Shown here one piece after another: positions 20,403 through 29,861 of a stretch of DNA of 29,861 nucleotides. This DNA is from Plakobranchus ocellatus (Eukaryota > Mollusca > Gastropoda > Plakobranchidae). How positions within the stretch are numbered: position 1 is the stretch's first letter; every line of letters begins with the position of its first letter. The stretch is taken from the NCBI GenBank assembly GCA_019648995.1, contig BLXT01007928.1, forward strand, positions 3,199,604 through 3,229,464, written 5' to 3'. The position numbers were made by a program, and so were the translations under genes. The notes beneath the pieces were generated by a model, which did no database searches, was not told the DNA's origin, and saw nothing but the letters and a program-made list of their open reading frames with translations.

Positions 20403-23400
20403 CTGGGAAGATTTTGTGAGAAAAAAAAAATAATAATAAGTACATATAGCAAGGAAAAGAGACAAAAGAAGAGAGTAAAAACATTGAAAAGGATAAAGAT
20501 GTATTTATTGTAATTATTGATAGAAATAATAAGAGAGCAAAGGTAAAAGATGAGAAAAAAGTAAGAAAAAGAAGATGAATGTAGAAAGGACTCTAGGCAG
20601 GCAAAAGCAACTGCAAGTCATTCATGTGATGCTATCGCTAACATATGCAAATGGAAATAACACTTTTTTCCATTGAAATATGTAACTGCTGACATAAAAA
20701 AAAGAATTGGAATCAAGTGGGAAGGGGGACGGCAGTAGGAAGAGTATGTTAGAAGAAAATAGTTTGATCAATTGGGAGGCAGCAGCTTATCTTCATCTCT
20801 ATGACGTAGCAAAAATGAATGAAAACGTAAGTAATCTCAGAACTTGTGAATTGAGAAATCTGTTGAGCATCAGAAAGCTAAAAGCTATGATCTTGATTTG
20901 TTTCTTATGCATTGGATGCCAAAAGAGAAGATTTTTTATAAAATCAATTTAAGCTTTTTTCCTTTTCTTCTTACTTCTTCATTTGCATAACAGAACATTT
21001 TACACAACAATATTTCAAACGAGATCTAAACTTTTGTTTCATAATTATTTATGCTTTGAAAAATGCCCCCCCACCCCAAAAAGGACCAATTTCTTTTTAA
21101 AATCAAACAGTGCAGAACATGTATTCCCAAACATGAAACTCATTTGGAATAGTTAAAAATTGCTGTCATTTCACTTTAAAAAGTAAACTGAATAAATTTC
21201 ACTTGCAGCGTTTCCATGATTAAAAATAATTTGCCCTACAGAGAAGACTGAATTTAATACCGTTAGAGTTTTGTCCTTGCTGGCAGCTTTTTCATACAAT
21301 GCCATGGATCCCTCACATTTCACCAAGCTATCGCATTCACCGTGCATGCATAGAAATGGCCACTCTATGGTAGATAGTTTAGACTCAATTTCTAAAACTG
21401 CGTGATAAATACACAGAGTCCATCTGAAACCAACAACAACAAAAGAATAGAAGGTTTTTTTTTTTTTTGACACTTAAAGCATTTCTATGGAGACCACTCC
21501 TAATCAGTTCATTGTTTGCAAATATGAAAACTTTGAGACAAAAAAAAATATTTAAAAATATTCATTTGTTTCTAAAAACAATAAAAACTCCAAATCTTGT
21601 CTCGGAATCAACAGTTATATTCATTTTTTTTTCATTGCAAATCTCACTGAAAAATAGTTTAGGCTGTTTCAATCAATGTTAAAATGCAATTTCCTACCCA
21701 TTCAGACTGGTCTAGAGATATTTCGATTTATAAACATTATGTATAAGCTGAAAACAATGTGTTAAAAACCCAACAACAACATGGACACAGCTGCAAATAC
21801 TTTTAATTATTAAATATTTTCCTTCCGTGATTTTTTGGCCTTGTTTCACAATATTATCTTATTATAATTTAGAGCAAGCATCATCTATTTTGTTAAAACT
21901 TGCATGCTTTTAATTTGGATAAAAAGATACATGAAATTTAAAATCTTCTGCAACATACAGCATTGTTGTCAGTAGCAAGAACAATGAATAGTAGCTTGAT
22001 GTCCAAAAATTTATAAAGTGAGGCCACAAAAAAGGACTCAATTTTTCAAAAAAATATAGGGTCAATAAAGTCAATAATTTCAATTCTCTCTTGAATCATC
22101 TGTTTAAAAAAAATTAAGGTTTTTAAGAGCATTGGTCATTACATTTAACACGATTTTAAGAGCACAATTTTTATCACAATCAATCCCATTTGAGTATTTT
22201 AGAATAAGGGCCCTATCTAAAAAGAAAATATATGAAATCATTACTGGTTGAGAACTTTGTGTGAAATGCAACAATTTCTTAATTTTTGATCGTGTTATAG
22301 TTTTTTTTAAGTTTCAATTTTAAAAAGTTCACCTAAGCCGTCCATTTTGCCTGTTTTGTCATAAAATATAAAAAAAATATATATAGCCTCTTGAGAGGTT
22401 TAAAGTTTTTCAATAAATAGTTGATGGCTTCAAGTGACACAGAGAACAGACTTGAAACGAATAAAAAAACTCACTTGGCTTTGCAGGCACCCAAGTAATT
22501 CAGTTTGTCATTCTCGTAATCCTCCACCTGAAAAGAAAAGTGTTGATCAATCTATTTATATAAACATTACATCCTTAAAATATTTTTGAAATCCTGTTGC
22601 GGCTCAAAGATTTCAGAAGCGAAATGTTCTTTGCTTTCTTATGTTACATAATAAAAGCTAAGTCACAAATTTATTTTTGGGAAAAAGGAAAATTTGTTAA
22701 AATATTAAGAAAAAATTAAAAATATCCTGAACTTATCTTAACTTACTGGTCCTCAACTCATACTTTTTAGAAAGTCCATGGTGATCATTTACCTTCTCTA
22801 AATTTAAACATAGCTAAGCTTTTTGCTTTCCTTATGGGTCAGAGTATTTCAAATCAAAAGATAACTTAAGTTGTTCATTCTAAAATAGTTTTTTCACAAA
22901 CTTCAAATACACAATACCATCAGAACCTAAAAATATTGATGGTGAGATTATAATTTTCATTGGAAAAACTAATTTTCTATCAAAGAAATCTAAAAGATAC
23001 ATAAAACCAAAACAAAACAAAAAAAATACCTACCTTCTTAGAACGCATCAGCATTTCCTCCATATAATTATAATTACATCATGATTTGAATTATAATTTC
23101 AAAAGTGTAAACTTTTACAGAAGTCTTACCACTTTAGGGTCCCTGCTTAGGTATTTGGACTCTAGATTTAGCACTGGAAACTGAGGTATGAGGCGAGCAA
23201 TAATCTTACCAAAAAAGGCCTGCAAGTTCAATGAAAAAAATATCAGTATTGGAGCAGATTTGACTACATAAAAACTGCATAGCTTCATCATCAGCAACTT
23301 ATATATCACAGGTCGTGGTATTCCAAAAGAAAGGGGGCTTTATCTGGCAATATAAATACATTATGCATATCACACCAAGTACAATAATATGTTAATATCA

Positions 23401-26345
23401 AAATTAATAAGTGGTTTTATCAGAAAGAGAGCAAACAGGATTTTCTTTATTCTTTATATTTATCTTCCATTTGATGGTAACAATTTTCCTAGTTAGCACA
23501 GTGGAATCCTCTTAAGATTAAACCTTTGTGATGAAACAGTTTAATTTATTTTATGTGAAATGAAACTGAATTGCACCAGATATTCAATTATCTTACTTCA
23601 ATAATTAAAAAAAATTAACATATATTAAAAACTTTTTGAGCCATCAGAAATTAAGTCAATGTCCAAGCTCATACATATAGTTTGGAATGGCTTTAAGGGA
23701 AGCTCTAAAGTTTACCTTGATGGGGCCGATCTGGTCCTGATCAGATGTGACTACAGGTCCAATGAGAACTACGCCCTGAAAATAATCTGGGCGGTCAAGT
23801 CCTGAAAGTATAGTCACTGCTCCTCCCTGTGAAGGTAAATTTGAAACAAAACTCATTCACAGCATTAGGAATAATATAAATTGTTAAAGTGAATAAAAAG
23901 GCCCTCATATATCATTATGGTAGCTTTATTATGTTTTTTTTTTTTTTTTAACAAATACACGTGCATGAACTTCTTTCCTCAAGACTCATTCTTAAAGGTT
24001 GAGAAAAAAAAATAATTACTGTAGTTTACCCTGTAAAATTGATATTTTTAATCATTTACAGTGGGTATTATATGGAAGACAAGCGGAATCGGAGAAAAAA
24101 AAACAGAGATATTTAAAGAGAAGAGAGAAGTGTTTGTGTGTGAGGGGAGGACTGGGAGAGAATAAAAGAAAAAGAGGGCGTAGGGAGCTAGGAAGTGATA
24201 AGAGGTGATAGAGAGAAAAAGACAGACAGACAATCAGAGATGGAGTAAAGAAAGAGAGGGAGGGAGAGAGATAGAAAGAATGAGAGACTGACAGACAGAG
24301 AAACAGAGTTAGTTTTGATTTTCTGATAGTATTAAAGCAACTAAACTTAGGATTATAAATCTGCAAAACTTACCATGGAATGGCCAATGATAAACACAGG
24401 CAATGTTGGAAAATCTTGCTTTATCCTATCTATGTGGGCAAAAATATCTCGACAGTAATGCCTGAGGTCATCTATGTGAACACGGCTCCCCTCACTTTGT
24501 CCATGACCCTCTGACAAAATTTGAAATATTTAATTTGAGTGACTTTCTTTAATTAACTCTGTACTGTAAGAAAAACACAGCTGAAAATTACTTTTTACAC
24601 TTTTACAAACAATGAAAAATGAAAAATAGAACCCTAACTTAACCAAAAAAAATAATCATGAACTAGTTCTCATAGTAAAACAAAATCATTGAATGATAAA
24701 GCAATATAAAAGTGAAAAAAAGTTGTAAATTAATGGATATAAATTTTTAACGGCATCCTTAATTAAAGGCAAATCATTTGTTCAAATTTCACTTTTAAAA
24801 CAAAGTCACAAACGAGGGCAGCCTTAAATTTTTCACAAAATTATAAATGAACAAATGCTGCTCAACCATTTTAAAGGATAAATGCCAGTCAAGTATTTTA
24901 CCACTTATGGATAAAGTCAATTGTATTACAATGTGAAGAGATAAAGTGCTCTCTAAAGATTAAAAGTCCTACATTTTATCAAAGAATATAACCTGTGCAT
25001 CATTCCAACAATGACATATATTGGAGTTAAACATGGGCACTAAACAAGCAACTGTGTCACAAACTACAAATCTGCACAAAGACATATGGAAAAAAAAGAT
25101 GCTACATATCAAACTTAAAGGTAGAGTACCAACAACAGGAAAGAAAAAAGAGCCAGGTGATTGATGTAGTCCTATTTATTCAAAGACATAAATGGAGGTG
25201 GGAAGCACACATTGCCAGAGGAAAAGACAACAGATAGACAAAAAAGATGCACAGAAGGGCAACTAAGGTCAAGAAGAAGAGGCAGGGGCAGACCAGACAC
25301 AAGATGGATGGATGACATCAGGAAAGCAGCAGGTCCAGAACGGCAGAGGAAGGCACAAGACTGGAGAAAATAGAAAACATCTACAAAGGGCTACATTTGC
25401 AGTGGATCGACAAAGCCCCACAAGTAACCCAGTAAGAATACTTACGGTGATCATGACCAAAAACAAAGAAATTTTCCTTTGTGAGCATCTCAGCTAGCTG
25501 TGTGTAAGGTCCGACATGTTCTCCAGCACCATGACATATAAATACAAGAGCCCTTGTCGAGGAAGAGGAGAGTAGTTTTTAAAATGAACTTCATAATAAT
25601 ATTAGGAAAATTAAAAAAACAACAATTAGATGACAATTAAATGAATGCCACAGTCAACTTTTTGGACATAGACAATAAAATGAAACAAGAGATTATTATT
25701 TTATGTTGCAATAGATATTTAATATTATATGTAATTACCAACATGGTATTATTGATTATTGCTGAAATAGGATAATGGGGTCTGCACAATAAAATTGTAA
25801 TTGGAATCTGGACTAGATCGTAAGTTCACAAAACAGAATATTTTCATTATCTAGCTCTTTATTTCCATGCAACAAATTTCACTGTTATATTCAAATAAAG
25901 CACACAATAAATAAAAGTATGGAGCAACTGAACACAAAATATAAAAGAACTATTAAATTAAAATATTTATGATGAAAAGAAATATACCAAAATAGTACCT
26001 GGTAGAAAGCAAGAGTAAAAAAAAAAATAATCCTCCCTCTCCTCCAAACATACACACACACACAGTAACAGGACTCTATAGAGCCTTATAGTTATAATTA
26101 GAGTTTGGCAGTAAAAAATTTGTATTTGAAAGCTACACATCTTTCTTCTTGCTTACTGACAAAACTGTCAAAACTAACATTCGCAAGGTAAAAAATATCA
26201 GTCACCTTGGCGAAGACACATCAATGGACCAGTATCTGCAGAATATCTTGAGACCATTTTCATTGACAAAAGAGCCTTCACTGTCTCTCCTGTTTTTGTC
26301 AAAACTAAATGTATCTATCACCCTTGAACTTTTCTTGCCAGCCAT
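20295..26345 (-). CDS. MGLL: Monoglyceride lipase, complete, 8 coding exons, 302 aa
   Basis: An alpha/beta-hydrolase that hydrolyses monoacylglycerols, including 2-arachidonoylglycerol in animals, to fatty acid and glycerol; it is cytosolic to membrane-associated. Exons 26345-26206, 25552-25446, 24510-24374, 23826-23716, 23219-23130, 22527-22475, 21423-21261 and 20402-20295 join in frame to 909 nt. Visible features in order: NGLKIFCRYW (30-39), oxyanion motif CHGAGEH (53-59), HDHQGHGQSEG (80-90), nucleophile elbow GHSMG with Ser127, Asp244 in HGECDSL, and His274 in AYHQLH. The Ser-Asp and Asp-His spacings (117 and 30) equal those of human MGLL (Ser122, Asp239, His269), and the length matches the usual 303. 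The Met is set by an in-frame TAA just upstream. By this alignment the human redox-sensitive Cys201, Cys208 and Cys242 are replaced by Tyr, Lys and Val. No breaks are seen. Confidence 0.96.
21261..21423 (-). CDS. MGLL: MGLL exon 7 (catalytic Asp)
   Basis: 163 nt, completing Lys213 and giving residues 214-267. WPFLCMHGECDSL carries Asp244; the exon ends ASKDKTLT. The acceptor is TTGGTTTCAG and the donor GTATTA. Confidence 0.96.
22475..22527 (-). CDS. MGLL: MGLL exon 6
   Basis: 53 nt, residues 196-212 plus two bases: VEDYENDKLNYLGACKA. The acceptor is CTTTTCAG and the donor GTGAGT. It is too short to stand out as an open frame but is required for phase. Confidence 0.93.
23130..23219 (-). CDS. 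MGLL: MGLL exon 5 (lid region)
   Basis: 90 nt, residues 166-195: AFFGKIIARLIPQFPVLNLE then YLSRDPKV. This corresponds to the cap/lid that covers the active site in MGLL. The acceptor is ACTTGCAG and the donor GTAAGA. Confidence 0.95.
23716..23826 (-). CDS. MGLL: MGLL exon 4
   Basis: 111 nt, residues 129-165: GGAVTILSGLDRPDYF, then GVVLIGPVV. The acceptor is ACCTTCACAG and the donor GTAAAC. Confidence 0.96.
24095..24310. repeat. Purine-rich (GA)n low-complexity tract
   Basis: The plus strand is almost all A and G for about 200 bases (GAGAGAGGGAGGGAGAGAG, GACAGACAGACA), in the MGLL intron just before exon 3 in plus-strand order. It is simple sequence; the open frames over it are not genes. 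Confidence 0.85.
24374..24510 (-). CDS. MGLL: MGLL exon 3
   Basis: 137 nt, residues 83-128: GHGQSEGSRVHIDDL through IIGHSM. It contains the nucleophile Ser127; the GHSM|GG elbow is split by the intron. The acceptor is TTTTGTCAG and the donor GTAAGT. Confidence 0.97.
25150..25438 (+). mobile_element. LINE relic (end of ORF2) beside MGLL exon 2
   Basis: The plus strand, frameshifted, reads KWRW-like, then HIARGKDNR, then RGRGRPDTRWMDDIRKAAG with PERQRKAQDW, the typical C-terminus of a non-LTR reverse transcriptase protein. Stops and frameshifts make it inactive. It differs from the family of the relic at 29.4 kb. Confidence 0.8.
25446..25552 (-). CDS. MGLL: MGLL exon 2
   Basis: 107 nt, residues 47-82 plus one base. 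It carries the oxyanion-hole motif CHGAGEH and ends FFVFGHDH. The acceptor tract is CTCTCCTCTTCCTCGACAAG and the donor GTAAGT. A LINE relic lies right beside the donor. Confidence 0.95.
26050..26064. repeat. Short (CA)n microsatellite
   Basis: A (CA) run of about seven units in the first MGLL intron. Confidence 0.8.
26206..26345 (-). CDS. MGLL: MGLL exon 1 (start)
   Basis: 140 nt, residues 1-46 plus two bases. It starts MAGKKSSRVIDTF and ends in the family motif NGLKIFCRYW plus a short tail. A TAA lies in frame directly upstream, and an acceptor-like CTCAATTTAG ends at 26352, so a 5' untranslated exon may precede. The donor is GTGACT. Confidence 0.93.
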
Positions 26346-26352
26346 TTAAACC

Positions 26353-28276
26353 TAAATTGAGATTTTTAATCAATGAGAATGAATGCTGATAGATTTTGAG
26401 GAAAACAATTTTATGTTTTTTCTTGAGAATCTATTTAAAGATTTTTTTTTTTCAATCTGGTAATGCAAACAACAGTGCCTCCATCATCAAAAAAAAGGTC
26501 ATCTCTAACAATTTTAAATTTAAAGATGTGCCATGCTCCGGAAAAAAACATGTTATTTATATGATGCAAAGAGAGAAAAAAAAAATTTATAAGCAAGTCC
26601 TAAAGTGAAATCAGTTAAGTAATAAGTCAAGAAACATTTGGCAACTGGAAAATATGAGGCCCACAGCATTAAATTTTGCCTCATAGGAGATATTACTTCA
26701 GATGAAATAACTGGATCAGACCAGGTCAAGCTGATGAATGCTTTTAAAATCTGATTTTGGGAGAAGATGGACTTGGTTCAGGCATATCATTATATAAATC
26801 TGTGTATACTGGGCCATGTATCCAACATCGGTAACTAAAAAGATTCACAACAATTCAGCATTCATACGCACACACATAAGGATTTTGTGCACTTATCAGT
26901 TAGTATGACATATTGAAGCCAGTATGCAAAACCTACTGGTCACAACATCAATAACTGATATTTGAGAGAATCATGGTTTTTACATTATTCTGGTTAAATT
27001 AAAAAAAAAAACCTATTTACCCTTAATTTGCCACTCACAATCACATACACATTTTTAACAGAGCTATGCTGACATGTTACCAATTGCATACATTTCTAGC
27101 TCACTATTGACATACCCTGAACTCATTCAAATATATACAAGCAGATTTCCAGCGCATATAAGTTTTCTTTGGACATTGTTCAGTATTGGCCGGATACAGG
27201 AGAAGTAGCTCAAATGTATTCAGTGGATTTTGTGAATGTAGTTTAAGGAGGGCAATGGAAGAGTTAAATGTCTTGAGACCATTTTTAATGCATCAACAGA
27301 TGTCATCAATTATTAGGTAAAAAAAAGAACAATAACATTTATTAATATCATCTTCATTTAAATGCTTAATAACAATTTAAAAATGTTGATACATTCAGCC
27401 AGAATTAACCCTTCTGATTCCAGTTTTCATCTATCCATACTAACAATGCTAACAGAATGCAGATTTGAACTGAGTCATTGGTTTAAAATGTTAAAAATTC
27501 CAACTTGCTACTTATTTCAATAGGTTTCAAGACAAAATTACTATTAAAAAAAATTTCATAGTCAAAAATTGTAGAGCATCTTGAATCCCCTACAACTGAG
27601 TTCTTTTTCCAGAACCAAAAGAAACTCTGACAGTCCAGGCATTCTGAAATAAACTCTTTCTAGATACCATACTTTTTGTCTGGATTCTTTGAAATGAAAG
27701 AAAAGAAAAAATGCATAATAAATTTCTTTCTTTTGCTTTTTAATCAATCAACATTGTAATATTTATAAGGGTGGCTGGACTAAATCACTAATTTGGAGTA
27801 CCATGTATCAACAATTCACCTAGGTCATACTTTAGCAAGACCTCAGAATGTGTACGCAATAAAAGTAAATTTATGAAAGCTAGATTGCTAACCAAACTGT
27901 CAAATGACTGTATATAACCATTAAAGAGAGTGAAAATAAAACACTATTTCTTGAGATCACTTGCAATTTACTTCTAAGTTAATTGCTGAAACATAACTGA
28001 TCAACTAACACTCAGCTGCCATACAAGATGGTGATCTGAGGTGATCATTTTTTTTCCAAAACTTTAAAACCTTTATTGTTGGGCGAAAGTATTTGTGATT
28101 GTTGACATTTGTTGGTTAATTTTTAAAATCGTCAACAGTTGATCACAACTGCCTTAATTTAGTCACTATTTTTGGAATATCACTATGTGTGTATTATCGA
28201 AAGTCTTTCCTACATTAACTCTGTCGCTTTAAGAACAAAAATCAAACGAAAACATTTTAAAATTAAATTGTTATCC
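26353..28276. other. Region upstream of MGLL, no supported gene
   Basis: This should hold the MGLL promoter and any 5' untranslated exon. No core promoter element is decisive in this AT-rich sequence, and no conserved coding segment is seen. Confidence 0.55.
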
Positions 28277-28500
28277 AGCTTGGTCCAAGCATCAGGGAAC
28301 GGTGAATAGGTTTCTGATTGTTTTCAACATATGGCATTCAGAGGTAGTTTGCCATTGCTTTCCTCGCCACCTTTACTTTCGCCGGGTCTTAAGAGACCCA
28401 GCTACCCATTCAGTGCTGAATGGACTCAGAGGAGCAATGAAAAATTGACTTGGCAGAGACTATTTGGATTACCAGGGCAAAAAAACCCAGCAACCTCACA
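28277..28500. mobile_element. SINE-like dispersed repeat, copy 2
   Basis: Same family and orientation as 18755-18975. It retains GCATTCAGAGGTAGTTTGCC, a hairpin at 28384-28399 and GCAATGAAAAATTGACTTGG. Divergence between the copies is large (about 30%), so the family is old or these are different subfamilies. Confidence 0.72.
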
Positions 28501-29375
28501 ATTATAAAAATATGGGGGAGTTTTGTTGTTGTTTTTTTTTTAAATAGATATTATTGTCATTGATGATATTATTTAATTTATTATAATTTTAGACGAGATC
28601 TAGATCTATATTTTAGATTCCAAGATAAATCTGGCTTAGTTTTGTTCTTTTACAAAAAAACACCCAAAGTGATCGATCTCTTGGACAATGATGCACTTAC
28701 CACCTGTACGCTTTTTCTTTTTTTTTTTTTGGCGACTTAAATCAGAAGTATAATTGTTGAAAAATAATCCAATGAGCCTTGCATTAAATGCTATTGCCTG
28801 GTTTAGACGTGATGTTTTGAATAAAGTGAAAATACCTCTCCCGAGTATTCACAAATATCCTGAAATACAGGTAGGCCTAGATCTAGTCACTAGTCTGTGG
28901 TTCTCACCTCTCACAGATGAAAGGATTTTACCTGTGGGACTCGGTCGAGGCTTCCCAAAGGACTATTTCATAGTAGTAGCTCGATTGGGGAGTCAATTTC
29001 TTGCCATGGATTGCCACTGTTATGCTTTGAACTTAACAGAGCTTGACCGGTAGCCTACATAGGGTCCTGGGCGTCGTGCTTCACTGCTTTGACATTGCTA
29101 AAAGTGACTGCTAAGTGCTGGGTACATTTCGAACGATACTCACACCTTTTCAATTCAAACGCAGTTTGTATCTCCGCCGTATTATAGGCCTAATGTTACC
29201 TAGCAATCACCCCTACTCTTTGATCAAAATACGTTTCTTTCCTTCATGTTAAATATAATATAATGAAAACAATATATATATATGCATTAGGCCTTAATAT
29301 GGCTAAAAAAAATCTTCTTTTTTAGGTGTCTTGTGTGGAACAGACATTGACGATCACGTTCCTCTGGCGCACCCA
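28501..29375. other. Non-coding stretch
   Basis: A 99-codon plus-strand frame at 28754-29053 has no recognisable domain or splice context and is not called. Short AGATCTAG words occur at 28593-28612 and 28865-28885. A TA run lies near 29271-29284. Confidence 0.5.
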
Positions 29376-29670
29376 AATCTATTTAAATTAGTTGCTGTAC
29401 CCTTGCCCACGACTTTCTATAAAAATTATTCTCTGTCTACCTCTACTGAGATTGCGTTCTATCTTTCCAGTGATTGCTAAGTGTTCTAAACCTTTTTGTC
29501 GGTAAATGTGTCTGAAAAATTGTGGTTGCCTCTGTCTTATGGTTTTAATTAGTGAACGCTCAAGATTAGCCTCTTTCAGTAGGCCTACCATTTGATTAGA
29601 CTTCTGTCCATGATATCCTCGTCATTCTTCTGATAAACCACATCTCAACTGCTTCTAGTTTTTGTTTCTG
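29376..29670 (-). mobile_element. LINE relic, 3' end of ORF2
   Basis: The minus strand reads KLEAVEMWFIRRMTRISWTE, then after a frameshift near 29600 LKEANLERSLIKTIRQRQ and FFRHIYRQKGLEHLAITGKI, then LSRGRQRI. This is the typical segment between the reverse transcriptase domain and the end of ORF2 in a common animal non-LTR family. It is inactive. It shares an exact 22-base segment with the relics at 9308 and about 10887. Confidence 0.85.
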
Positions 29671-29753
29671 TGGACACAAATATTTGACAAAAAAATTCAC
29701 GGCCAGGCATGATTCTGAGATGGCAATTTTATTCAATTGGTGTTTGTTTTTCT

Positions 29754-29754
29754 T

Positions 29755-29790
<36 letters not shown>

Positions 29791-29795
29791 GGTGT
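29754..29795. repeat. (TG)n/(TGGG)n microsatellite
   Basis: A TG run of about 14 units grades into GGGTGGGTGGGTG. Confidence 0.95.
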
Positions 29796-29810
29796 GAGTG
29801 GCTATGATGG

Positions 29811-29861
29811 TTATACTGCTGCTGCATCTGTTGCTGATGTTACTACTGCTACTGCTGCTGC
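29811..29861. repeat. CTG/CTA trinucleotide repeat at the right edge
   Basis: An imperfect CTG/CTA/TTG triplet array cut by the end of the window. It could be coding (poly-Leu, Cys or Gln/Ala depending on frame) or simple sequence. Confidence 0.85.

Noticed and set aside
24048..24366. Ser/Leu-rich minus-strand frames over 24.05-24.37 kb
   Set aside because: Translation of a simple purine/pyrimidine tract in the MGLL intron.
28754..29053. 99-codon plus-strand frame
   Set aside because: No recognisable domain, start context or splice partner; length is within chance for this window.

Overview
The window is eukaryotic nuclear DNA: AT-rich, short coding exons bounded by GT/AG splice sites, long introns, and many decayed transposable elements. 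The predicted proteins align with animal genes. The intron-rich layout, the TCTAGATC/CTAGATCTAG-rich stretches and the kinds of non-LTR relics suggest a mollusc, most likely a gastropod. That taxonomic call is inference.

Two protein-coding genes are supported, both on the minus strand. (1) Positions 9143 down to 1540 carry a NEDD1-like WD40 gene (gamma-tubulin ring complex recruiter). Eleven exons join in one frame to give 458 codons: the whole beta-propeller plus part of the Ser-rich linker. The C-terminal gamma-tubulin-binding part is not recognisable and probably lies beyond position 1. (2) Positions 26345 down to 20295 carry a complete monoglyceride lipase (MGLL). Eight coding exons give 302 aa with an intact Ser127-Asp244-His274 triad at the spacing of the human enzyme. 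The two genes have no evident functional link.

Around the NEDD1 5' end the assembly looks unsound. About 765 bp, including the first coding exon, occurs twice (9122-9887 and 10701-11465, roughly 96% identical). Between the copies lie a Ty3/gypsy pol fragment and a 137-N gap. Two allelic contigs, one ending in a retrotransposon, placed in tandem explain this best.

From 11.5 to 20.3 kb no gene is supported. The region holds a non-LTR relic (14.26-14.69 kb), a 31/32-bp minisatellite (15.32-15.99 kb) sitting between inverted-repeat arms from which its monomer appears to derive, a second small inverted-repeat element (16.54-16.92 kb), and a SINE-like repeat (18.75 kb). That repeat has a second copy at 28.28 kb, and both share a hairpin whose outer base pair differs in a compensatory way. 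Other LINE 3'-end relics lie at 9.3/10.9, 25.2 and 29.4-29.7 kb. The right edge is microsatellite DNA.
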